Of a stretch of 64,000 nucleotides of DNA, positions 35,748 through 45,287 are shown in pieces (the first letter of the stretch is position 1; the number at the start of each line of letters is the position of its first letter). The translations under genes and the position numbers were made by a program. Under the pieces are notes generated by a model. That model was not told where the DNA came from. It was given only the letters and a program-made list of their open reading frames with translations, and searched no databases. Location: the NCBI GenBank assembly GCA_027625915.1, contig JANTQA010000057.1, forward strand, positions 9,672,001 through 9,736,000, in the 5' to 3' direction. Source of the stretch: Anaeramoeba flamelloides. Its lineage: Eukaryota; Metamonada; Anaeramoebidae.

Positions 35748-37517
35748 TCAGAATATCTGGTCAAATTTTAACTGGTGAAAACTTTATCGATCAACTTACA
35801 CATCCAGAGAAAAGAAAAAGAAAAGCACAACAAGAATCCTCGAATAAACACATTCCTCCACACAAACTGTTTCAAAAATTATTCTCTGATATGAACAACC
35901 CATTTCAACATGCCCCTTTCAACATCAACGAAATTGATAATATAGAACATGTTTCAGAAAATTCATCAATTGAAAATATCAATAATAGATTATTAAATCT
36001 TGAGATAACACATTCTAGTGTTGAAACAGATTTATTAGAAAATAATATGAATGAAAGTGAAGAGAATAATCTTTTGTTAAATGGTTTGCAAAATAATATT
36101 AATTTTACAAACACTTCAAATAGACAAACAATTCAGCCCGAATTAATTCACCCCACAATAAATCAAACAAATATACATGAGGCGTATGATAATAGACCTT
36201 TAATTTTGCGCACTATGAACACTGAAAATAATTCAGACAATGATAGAATTATAACACCATTATCTCCTGGGAGAACCAGTATCAGCACTGAAAAAAATTT
36301 TTTAAGATCTAACGATATCTCAAATAGTACACCAAATATGACACTAGATCGAACATCAAATAGAATCTCAAATAATACACTCAATAATACACTAAATATG
36401 ACGCCGAATAATACACCAAATAATACAAATTTAAGTTTTTCTCCTAATAGAATCTCAAATAATATGCCAAATAATACACCAAATACGACTCCTAAACCAG
36501 ACACCAAATAGAATCCTAAATAGTACCTCAAATAATACACCAAATATGACACTAAATATGACACCTAATAGAATCTCAAATAATACACTAAATAATACAC
36601 TAAATAATACACTAAATATGACGCCAAATAATACACCAAATAATTCACCCAATATGACAACAAATATGACAATAAATATGACACCAAATAGATCAATTCC
36701 CTCATTTCAAAATACAAATTTAAGTTTTTCTCCAAATCAAATAATGAATAACAACCAAACAGAAAATCAACAAATATACTCCCAAAATCAAAACACAGAT
36801 CAATTCAGAGATAGATAAAGAGTCGTGAGAAATATACTTTATCAAAAAAACACAACCACACCATCCCCAACACAAAGGATCCTTTACCCTTCAAATTATT
36901 TAAATAATAATAGTGAATTGATCAAGTACCATAATAATAATAATTTGAATGCTGCTAATAATGTTTTGACGGATTATTATCAGCCAAGGGATCCTGAATT
37001 AAGAGATATTGTGTTTGTTCAAGAACAGAGGCAAACTCAAGTAAGAAATAATAAAGAAAATATTAATACAAACATAAGAGGAAGAGGAGGTAGAGGTAGA
37101 AGGGGTCGACAATCCAGAGGTAGGGGCAGGGGCCGAGAGAGGAGCACATATAGTAGGTACACAAATAAAGGGGGTAGCAGGGAAGGTAGAAGAGACAGGA
37201 ACCGAGAAAGAGAACAAAGCAGGGAACGTAGTCGAGAGAGTAGCAGAAGCAGAGATGGTGGCAGGCATAAAGAGAGAAGCAGACACAAAGAAAAGAGTGG
37301 TGGGAGAGATAGAGGTCATAGGTCAAAGAAAAGAAGTGGTAAAGATAATAGAAGCCGAATGGGTAATACAAGAAGAGATTCTAATTATTTTGATCCATAC
37401 CCTAATTCCTTTTTTCAAAGAAGCACTCCAAAGGAAAATCGGCTAAGGAAGATTTCTGAAAGGACAAACAATAATTTACGGGCATATGTGAACAATGATA
37501 ATGAATTTGATAATTGA
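35748..37517 (+). pseudogene. C-terminal extension of transposase 1: Asn/Thr repeats, then RGG/RS-rich tail
   Basis: The frame after the second Fam-A copy starts RISGQILTGENFIDQL, a normal transposase C-terminus. It runs into a basic patch (KRKRKAQ), an Asn-rich linker, and a 4-residue repeat of the type NNTL/NMTP (about 36330-36690). One frame change near 36510 and one in-frame stop near 36816 follow. The final section (36819-37517) contains an Arg-Gly block (RGRGGRGRRGRQ) and an Arg-Ser block (RERSRESSRSRD) before a TGA. RGG and RS segments are typical of RNA-binding and splicing proteins. Whether this is truly part of the transposase or a separate gene is uncertain, as no start or promoter separates them clearly. 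Confidence 0.6.
36330..36690 (+). repeat. 12-bp coding minisatellite
   Basis: Imperfect tandem units such as AATAATACACTA and AATATGACACCA encode Asn-Asn-Thr-Leu / Asn-Met-Thr-Pro. The array is interrupted by variants AATAGAATCTCA. Slippage in such an array probably caused the frame change near 36510. Confidence 0.7.
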
Positions 37518-38878
37518 AGTTGTTTCTTTTGGTACTTTGGTAATCTTCCATTTAGATCTTTCCAGTCAAATTTAATTTCTTTTTTCTCCACCATTTGGAC
37601 CATTTGGATCATTTTGAATTCTTCACTTTCCTTTTTTTCTTTCCTTTTTGTTCACAATTGGTGTTTTTTTTTGTTCTTTTTAATTTTTTCTTTTTAATTT
37701 TTTCTTTTTAGCTTTGTCGTTCTTTTGTTCTCTTTTCAAAATTTTTTTAATAAAGTTTTCTTTTTTTTTTATTTGAACTGTATTTTTTCAACGGAGGTCA
37801 ACATCGATCTTGAACTCGAAAATAATTGGAAAGGGTTATTGGGTTTGTTTTTGATTTTTAGGTGGATGGTTGTTTGTTGTTTTTAGATCTCACAGTTGGA
37901 TGGGTTTTATAACTTTTTTGTGATATTTGTCATAGTATGCCTATTTGAGTATTCGGGAAATAGGGGGGATAAAGGCCAAATGCTATGGGTCTTGTGGTGG
38001 TGTTAGGTGGAACACAGCATAAAACGTGCCTATTTAAGTGAACAAGTTATTAGAAGTTGTTAATATTTTTTTTTTTGTTTTTCTGATGAAAGGGATCTTT
38101 GTGTGACTGAATTGAAGTTATTTGTTATTTAAATTTCAAATGTGGAAGTCTTACGTTAGTGTGTATTTGAGAGAAGGTAGTTCTTTTAGAACTTGGTCCC
38201 TCAAAGACTAAAAATGTATTTTTATCAGACAGGATCAAAAAATGAAAAGCTAAACAAAACGTTAAAAATTAAAATAATAAAACACTTGTTTTATTTTGAA
38301 ACTCGGATACACAAGAGTAAATATAAAACTGGGATCAAAAAAAATTTTTTTTTTGCTCAACAAATTCAAAATTATCTTAAATTTCGATTTTTGGTGTTTA
38401 GAAGTCTCTAGGACGTCTAGTTTTCGAGATATTGCCCAAAATCGATTTTTATATACAAATTTTTTAATTGTGATTTTTCAAAACTATTTTGGGTAATAAT
38501 TCGAAAAATACAAGATCCCCCAAAAAATGAAAAATTGAGATTGTTTTTATATTTTTTATATAGTGACCCTCATAGATTAAAATGAATTTTAAAGTTTTTT
38601 TTTTTTTTTTTTTTTCAAAAAAAAAAAAAAAATTTAATTGTAGGTTTTAGTATATATAAATATTTTAAAATCTTCTACTCCTACACGAAAAAAAATTACT
38701 TAGTTACCAGTATTTATCCGAATTTTGGTACCTTAAGAGGATTTGAATTTTTGAAAAAAAAAATTTTGAAAAGATATAAAGGTAAATTCAGGTAGCAAAC
38801 ATATATACTTTAATTGATCAAATTATATATAAAAATTTAAAAAAAAATAAAAAAAAACTATTAATTTAATTGATCTTA
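37518..38878. other. gene-free stretch after transposase 1
   Basis: T-rich downstream sequence (37600-37770) followed by a more mixed region (37790-38200) without a convincing frame. Near 38310 the words CACAAGAGTAAATATAAAAC match one end of Fam-D, suggesting an eroded fragment. 38590-38632 is a run of T followed by a run of A. Confidence 0.4.
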
Positions 38879-39074
38879 CAGTCAGTTTCACTTTTAAGGC
38901 ACAAACTTTCAACGAAATTTAAGGCACAAAAAAATCTCAAATTAAGGCACAAAATTCAAATTCTAGTAAAAATAAATTGTAAAAAAAAAAATTCCAAATT
39001 TTTTTGCTTAATTTGAGATTTTTTTGTGCCTTAAATTTCGTTGAAAGTTTGTGCCTTAAAAGTGAAACTGACTG
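38879..39074. mobile_element. Fam-A MITE, near-consensus copy, in a tRNA-like sequence
   Basis: A 196-bp copy with TA at 38877-38878 and 39075-39076. AAGGCACA occurs three times per arm, at element positions about 18, 43 and 66. It abuts the 3' part of the tRNA-like sequence at 39075-39155. Confidence 0.9.
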
Positions 39075-39155
39075 TATAAGGAATCGAACTCTGGCTACAC
39101 ACTTTTCGAATTTTTAGATCTCGGTGCTTTACAGCTGAGCTAATGAGTAATTATT
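39075..39155 (-). pseudogene. degenerate tRNA-like sequence
   Basis: On the minus strand it contains an A-box-like TTAGCTCAGCTGTAAAGCAC and a B-box-like GAGTTCGATTCC. Between them ATCTAAAAATTCGAA resembles the TCTAAAAATTAGAA segment of the tRNA-like gene at 29007. The anticodon arm and T-stem do not pair well and the acceptor end is cut by Fam-A, so it is probably non-functional. Confidence 0.4.
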
Positions 39156-39560
39156 GGATATTTTACAATTATAAAATTCTGAAGATAATAAAATTGAATT
39201 TTTAATTGAGTAATTTTTCTAATATATTTTTTTTTTTGAAAAAAAAACCTCAATTTTTTTACGATTAAAAAAAATTTTTTTTTTTTTTTTTTTTTTTCAT
39301 AAACAAAAAATTAACAAATTTAAAATTGAATTGAAAAAAACTTAAATAAAAAAAATGTTTTTTTGAAAAAAATCATTTTTTATAGAAAACCCAAGTAAAA
39401 ATTTTTTTGATTTTTTTAGCATTTTTTTTATATTTTTCTAGTGATAACACTATCAAAAATTTTAAAAAATTAAAATTTAGATAAAATAAGATGAGGTCTA
39501 ATAATTTTTTTTTCAAAATATTGGTTATGTGAATTTTTTTATGATAAATTAGAAAAAAAT

Positions 39561-39712
39561 GAAATTTTACTAGAGTTTTTCTATTAAAAAAATAAATTTT
39601 TTTTAAAACATTGTTTTTCAGTGAGAATAAAAATAAAAATCATTTTTTTGAGATGTTTAAAAAAAATTTCAATTTTTTTCAAAGTTGCCAATTTTTAGTA
39701 CTTTAAAAAATA
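39561..39712 (+). repeat. left copy of a direct duplication flanking transposase 2
   Basis: GAAATTTTACTAGAGTTTTT, ACATTGTTTTTCAG and ATCATTTTTTTGAGATGTTT recur in the same order at 42236-42610, where a Fam-A element interrupts them. The two copies bracket the inverted repeats of the transposase 2 element. Confidence 0.6.
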
Positions 39713-39924
39713 TTTTGATAAAATTTTTTTAAATAGAGTTTTGAAAAAAATACCAGACAGGAAAAAAATACCGGACAAACATTTTCAAAATTTTAAAAGG
39801 AGAACAATTATTTTATTGAGAGGTTAGGTAAAAGTTATTGAGAACTATATGTGTTTAATCTTTCATTTTAATGCTTTTCAACTTTATCAGAAAATTTTTT
39901 CTAGAATTTTTCACTAGTGATTAT

Positions 39925-41239
39925 TTATCCAGAGATTTTAATTGTTTTTCTTTTTTTTCTGACTGGTTTGGAGTGAGTTTGTTCTATAATATTGGAGTCA
40001 GCAATCTCTTCAATTTTTTCAAAATCTAATGGGTAAATCCCAGTTCTTGAAAATCCACTTTTTATGGTTTTAATTGTTAAACTCTTTTGCAAGCAATCGA
40101 GTATAGTTTCTAAATTCTTCTTTAGTTTTGTTTCCAGTGTACTCTTTCTTAAATGATTTTTGAAGACTGAAAAGGTTGTTCTATCAAGGGTTTGAGTAAT
40201 ATCACAAGTGTGAATATGAATGTTGTAAAAAATAGAGTTTTTTTGATTTTCTCAAAAAATTGTGATTTTCACACCGTTACCAAAGTTTTGATTAAGGATA
40301 TATCTCTATCGGGTTAAAATTTTAAGTTAATAATGATTCTAAATCAAAAACCGCCTCGAAATTACAGATGTTTTGTTTTGAAAACAAAATTTTTTTTGGA
40401 AACAAAACATCTGTAATTTCGAGGTGGTTTTTGGTCTAAAATACTTTTTTGCTTATTTATATAATCTCATTTCTAAATCTCTATTTCCTAAACTTTGGTA
40501 ACAGTGTGAAACTGATAATTTTTTGAGAAAATCAAAAAAACTCTATTTTTTACAACATTCATATTCATACTAGTGTATGTGAACTATGGGTGGGAATTAC
40601 TGCTACTTGAATATTGGTCTTTGCTAATGATTCAAGAGAATCTAAATCCAATCTTAACTATGCCCATCTAGCACTAAAAGAACTGGTATGTTTTGGTCAT
40701 TGCGGCGTTCGGTAATTAAAGGAATGAAAATATCACGAACCCAATCGTGAAAATTTTCATTTGTAATCCAACCTTTGGGTCCATGTGTAAAACAGAGGTC
40801 ATTTGTTATCTCCGTGCTTAAATAACTTTTAACTAGAGTTTTTCTTGGCGTGATTAATAAGCTGGGAAGATGTGAACCTGATGCAGAAATTGTGACGAGG
40901 AGTGTAGTGTGGATATTTATTTTTTTAAAGATTCTATGGGTTTTGTTCTTATCTTTTGGTGTTAACCAAACAAAGGTATTTCTCTTCTTAAAAGAACCAA
41001 CTACAGTTTCGTCACAATTAAAAATAAATTCAGGCAAATAAGAATTTTTCTGGAATGAATCTTTCAGTTTATCCAAGAAGCTTTTCATTTCTTTGAGTGT
41101 AACATACACACGAGATTGTTCCAAATTTATAACTTTTTTAATTACAAACTCATTACGTAATGCAAAACCATTAACCCACATTTTTGAAGATATCAGTTGT
41201 CTTTTTCTTTGTGTGTTTTCGTTGGTTTGAATCCACTTA
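39925..41239 (-). pseudogene. pogo/Tigger-like transposase 2, broken
   Basis: Minus-strand DDE transposase. An open part (41239 down to about 40655) includes FNCDETVVGSF with the first catalytic Asp and LVLDGHS with the second. The frame changes right after GHS and continues RLDLDSLESLAKTNIQVAV, ending at THSSH. There Fam-D (40203-40575) interrupts. After it TLDRTTFSVFKNHLRK, carrying the third Asp, continues to a TAA at 39925. The C-terminal SRTGIYPLDFEKI matches the same region of transposase 1, but overall the two differ strongly, so they belong to separate lineages. The N-terminal third is missing or too eroded to read beyond the Fam-A cluster at 41240-41951. Confidence 0.8.
40203..40575. 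mobile_element. Fam-D foldback element inside transposase 2
   Basis: A 373-bp palindrome. The left end CACAAGTGTGAATATGAATG and right end CATTCATATTCATACTAGTG are inverted repeats, continuing through AAAAAATAGAGTTTTTTTGA and a central ACATCTGTAATTTCGAGG pair. TAT lies on both sides (40200-40202, 40576-40578), a possible 3-bp target duplication. Confidence 0.7.
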
Positions 41240-41346
41240 TAGTCAGTTCCACTTTTAAGGCCCAAACTTTCAACGAAATTTAAGGCACAATAAAAATCTC
41301 AAATTAAAGCACAAAATTGATAATTGTTGTTTTTTACAATTTATTT
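41240..41346. mobile_element. Fam-A left-half fragment
   Basis: Begins TAGTCAGTTCCACTTTTAAG after TA and follows the family to its centre (TTTACAATTTATT). There a second Fam-A begins at a TA. The expected right half is not found beyond the second copy. Confidence 0.65.
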
Positions 41347-41348
41347 TA

Positions 41349-41951
41349 CAGTCACACAAGAGTAAATATGGATGTCTCTAAAAATAGAGTTTTTTTCAAA
41401 AAAATTAGATTTTAGAGATAAATAAACATTAACAAATTCACCCCAAAAAATTGGAATTTATACACAATATGACAAAACATATTACTTAATTAAACTCAAC
41501 TTTTGATTTAAAATGGTATCTCAAATAGGTAAATTTTGTTTTGAAAAAAAATTATTTTTTTTTTTTTTTGAAACAAAATATACCTATTTGAGACACGATT
41601 TTTTAATAAAATTTGTTCTCAATTATAAAATTTTGATATTTCTTCAATCTACTCTTCCTCATTTTGTGGGGTCAATGTACTGATGTATATTTATCTCTAA
41701 AATTTAATTTTTTTGAAAAAAACTCTATTTTTTAAGATATCCATATTTACACTTGTGCAGTTTCACTTTTAAGGCACAAACTTTCAACGAAATTTAAGGC
41801 ACAAGCAAAATCTCAAATTAAAGCACAAAATTCAGATTCTAGTAAAAATAAATTGTAAAAAATAAAATTCCAAATTTTGTGCCTTAATTTGAGATTTTAA
41901 TTGTGCCTTAAATTTCGTTGAAAGTTTGTGCCTTAAAAGTGAAACTGGCTG
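41349..41951. mobile_element. Fam-A copy split by Fam-D
   Basis: The first six bases CAGTCA (41349-41354) are separated from GTTTCACTTTTAAGG and the rest of the element (41758-41951) by a Fam-D element, with CA shared at the junction. The right end is AAAAGTGAAACTGGCTG followed by TA. Confidence 0.75.
41355..41757. mobile_element. Fam-D foldback element inside Fam-A
   Basis: A 403-bp palindrome with ends CACAAGAGTAAATATGGAT and ATCCATATTTACACTTGTG and inner arms AAAATAGAGTTTTTTTCAAA. It has the same architecture as 40203-40575 but is clearly diverged from it. CA occurs on both sides, unlike the TAT of the other copy, so the target-site rule is unresolved. Confidence 0.7.
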
Positions 41952-42235
41952 TAACTCAATCCCCTTTTTTCTTCTTGTGATAAAATATAAATCTGAACAG
42001 CCTTTTCAAGATTTGAATTTAAAGATCGGATTTCGGAAAAACAAAGATATTGTTTTAAGCTTTGATTCAATATTAATTAATAAAAGAAAAAAAAATGATT
42101 CTCAAATACTCAACTTCAAAAAATCTTGACCGGGATTATTTTCTTGTTCGGTATTTTTTTCAACACTCTATATAAAAAATTTTTTTACAAAATATTTTTT
42201 AAAGTACTAAAAATTGGAAACTTTGAAAAAAAAAT

Positions 42236-42610
42236 GAAATTTTACTAGAGTTTTCTTACAGTCAGTTTCGCTTTTAAGGCACAAACTTTCAACGAAATTT
42301 AAGGCACAACAAAATTCCAAATTAAGGTACAATTTTTAATAATTTTTTTTACAAATTATTTTAGTAGAATTTGAGATTTTTGTGCCTTAATTTGAGATTT
42401 TTTTTGTGCCTTAAATTTCGTTGAAAGTTTGTGCCTTAAAAGTGAAACTGACTGTTTTAAAAAAAAAAAAAAAAATTTTTTTTAAACATTGTTTTTCAGT
42501 TAAAATAAAAATAAAAATCATTTTTTTGAGATGTTTGAAAAAAAAATTTTTTTTCAAATTTACCAATTTTTAGTTCTTTAAAAAAATTTTAAAAAAATTT
42601 TTTATCTATC
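42236..42610 (+). repeat. right copy of direct duplication flanking transposase 2
   Basis: Repeats 39561-39712 in order, interrupted by Fam-A at 42259-42454. Followed by ACCAATTTTTAGTTCTTTAA, which also resembles the outer part of the left inverted repeat. The locus may therefore hold a second, truncated element end. Confidence 0.55.
42259..42454. mobile_element. Fam-A palindromic MITE
   Basis: A 196-bp copy with left flank TA and right flank TT. Ends CAGTCAGTTTCGCTTTTAAG and AAAAGTGAAACTGACTG. Confidence 0.8.
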
Positions 42611-43330
42611 TTTTTTAAAATTTTCAATTTTGAAAAAAGTCAAAAACACCCATTTTAAATACTAAATATTTTCAAAACAACTAACCCTCATAAAGTTTAA
42701 ATTTAAAAAATTCACAAAAAAAAAAATCAAAATAAAAAAAATTTGAAAAAATCTATTTGTCTATGTCAAATAGATTTTTATATTTCATTTTATCAACTAA
42801 TAATCACAGTAACTTATGTATTTTTATAAATAACTTGGATAAAAGTGAAAAAAAAAATAAAAAAAAAATTTTTTTAATCTAAAAAAAAAATTCAAAATTA
42901 AAAAATTTATAACTATTGTAGTTAAAAATATATTATAAATATAATATTTAAGTAAATCAAAAATGGGAAAATCAAAAGAGTTGTAAAAAAATTTTCAAAA
43001 AAAAAATTTTTTTTATACCTAAATTTTTTCTATTTTTTTCACGAAATCATATTTTTGATCAAAAATTACCCTAGTAAGATGATCTTTAAAACACAAAAAA
43101 AAATTATTTATGTGTAAAAAGGTACCTTTTTTAAAAATGAAAAATTCTAAATTTCAAAAAAGAATTTTTTTTTGACAAAAAATCGAAAATTGAGAATAAC
43201 TTCTAAACAAGAGGAGATAAAGAGCTCTAAACTTAAAAAATCAATTTTTCAGATTATTTGGATTTAGGGCCAATGAGTAATTCGCCCAAAGATCCAAGTA
43301 TATAAATTCAGTTTTTTTCAATATATACTT
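42611..43330. other. gene-free, A-rich stretch
   Basis: No gene or defined repeat. Homopolymer-rich, with one less extreme part at 43190-43310. Confidence 0.45.
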
Positions 43331-44030
43331 CACTACAAGGAAAATTTAAATACCTAAAATTAAAGTTAGCCTAAACTATACATTGGATTTAAGTTATACT
43401 TGTTTTATAAATTATTTTTTCAAAGTTATCATAATTTTATGTATTAAAAAAAGGATAGCTATTAAACTCATGAAAATCTGAATACCCCCCTTTTCAAAAA
43501 TACCGACTTTTGAAAAAAACACCTATTTTCAGGGTATATTTATATTGGAAAAAGTTGAAATGAATTAATTTTTGATTGAACATTAAGATTGAAAAAAGAA
43601 TATATGTTAAAGCAATTTGCCGAAAACAATCGGGAATGTATATAAAAACCCAAATATGGAAAAAAATAAAATGATAAAAAATATTCCAAAAACAGATAAA
43701 AAATCAGATTTTCAATTTAATTGAGCAATATCTTTTGATTGAAATATTTTGTGCTATTTTCAAATTGAAAAATAAGTTTCCTTTTATACTATTAAAAAAA
43801 TACTTGAAAATTATCTCTCTACTAAGTCGATTAAAAAATTCAAAAATTTTACAATTAAAAATGAAAAAAATATTACTGAAAAATTTCATTTTTTTTTCAA
43901 TTCCTATTAATATCTATTAAAGTTGTAAACCTCATTGAAAATTGTTATGTATAATAATGTTTATTATATGAGTGTATTTCAAAAATACAAAATTTAGAGA
44001 TTTTTTTTTGAAAAAATTTTCCTTGTAGTG
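43331..44030 (+). mobile_element. Fam-C element, 700 bp, copy 2
   Basis: Same orientation and ends as 32737-33442 (CACTACAAGG...CCTTGTAGTG). Length differs only through short homopolymer indels. TT lies on each side. Together the two copies bracket 9.9 kb that contains both transposase loci. Confidence 0.75.
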
Positions 44031-45211
44031 TTGTGTAATATTTTTTGCACGATTTTTATTCGTTCAACATGCTTATTTTTGCCCACTGTAAATTAAAAAA
44101 TCCAAAAATTTAAAACAAATTGAATTAATAATTTAAAATTTTTTCAAAAGAACAAGAAATGAACGTTCAAAATTCGTTTGACAATGGGTGTACTGTTAGA
44201 TACAGAATTTAATGTTGTATTATATTCCGAAGTCGAAGAAAATAATACAGTTTTATAAAAAACAAAGGGTTTAGGTTACCGAATTATCTGTGTTAGAAAC
44301 TGTATTGCCAAATTAATAGAAGACATAAAATAGCTATATCTCACTAATAGAACAAATACCAATGTTGAAATTGTATGAAAACATCATATGTTTGTTCTTC
44401 AATAGATATCACAAGTATTAACAAAATCTTTTTTTGATTCTAGATTTACGAACTTTTTACCCTTTTTAAAGTTTTTTCAATCAAATCCCAAAGAATAGTC
44501 AGTTTTTTTAACAAAACAAGTTCCTTTGGCTCTCTGTTTTGGACCACAAATCTGAAATGGAAAATTTTTTTAGTTTTAACACGAAAGTAAGTTTTGGACT
44601 TTTCACTGTATTTTGATCACTTGATTTAAATTATTTGAACGAAGGACAAAAGGTGAACTACATTCACCAATTGGAACAGAAAATCAAAAAAATCAGGGAT
44701 TTTTCAGAATATCATTAATAAGAAAGTAGAGTAAGAATTGTAAAGTTAAGAAGATCCTTTACGAATTTATTCTTTATTTTGTGGTGTGTCAGTCTCCAAA
44801 ATGTCAAAAATGTGAAAGATAAAGAAAAATTACAAAAAACAAGTTTTAAAAATTCAGTTTTACTTTTTAAAAACAAAAAAAATACACAAACATAAACCAT
44901 TTGAGTGTCCAACCAACTGTGTGCTTTATTCAGATCTCAAATTTTAGAGAAAATAATAAAAATAAACAAAAGTGTTCTGTAAAGAATTATTAATGGGTGT
45001 CAAGTGATCGTGTGTTTTTTAATTTACACACTTCTTTTATAAAATTGATATTAATAGTTTTTATCTTTTGTTTGGATTCATTTTTTTATATTTCTTTTTA
45101 TTCATTTAATAATCGTAATAATTTTTTTTCTTTTTTTTAAAATTTTCTCTTTTTGTTTTTTTTTTTTTTTATTAAAATTTTGTTTAAGTGTTAAATTTTT
45201 CCTCTTAATTT

Positions 45212-45254
<43 letters not shown>

Positions 45255-45287
45255 TATTTCCGAAATCTAAAATAAAACAGAACTATC
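44031..45287. other. upstream region of alpha-actinin, with a 39-T run
   Basis: No gene was recognised. The last 170 bases are T-rich on the coding strand and include 39 consecutive T (45215-45253), 35 bases before the ATG at 45288. Such tracts probably belong to the promoter or 5' leader. No TATA-like or initiator element can be named with confidence. Confidence 0.5.

Larger units (their letters stand above)
39680..42225 (-). mobile_element. pogo/Tigger-like element 2 with about 103-bp inverted repeats
   Basis: The left inverted repeat (39680-39783) contains CCAATTTTTAGTACTTTAAA, GAAAAAAATACC and ATACCGGACAAAC. The right repeat (42123-42225) is its inverse with moderate divergence. Between them lie the broken minus-strand transposase (39925-41239) and about 1.1 kb of later insertions (40203-40575, 41240-41951). 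Without these the element would be about 1.45 kb. It is a plain DNA transposon, inactive here. Confidence 0.65.

Noticed and set aside
36163-36652. Hydrophobic repeat protein on the minus strand (GVLFGVLF type)
   Set aside because: It is the complement of the Asn/Thr coding minisatellite, not an independent membrane protein.
32737-44030. The two direct 0.7-kb repeats as long terminal repeats of one element
   Set aside because: The repeats begin CA and end TG with 17-bp inverted termini, the reverse of the usual LTR pattern. Nothing between them resembles a retroelement, and the outer flanks share no target duplication.
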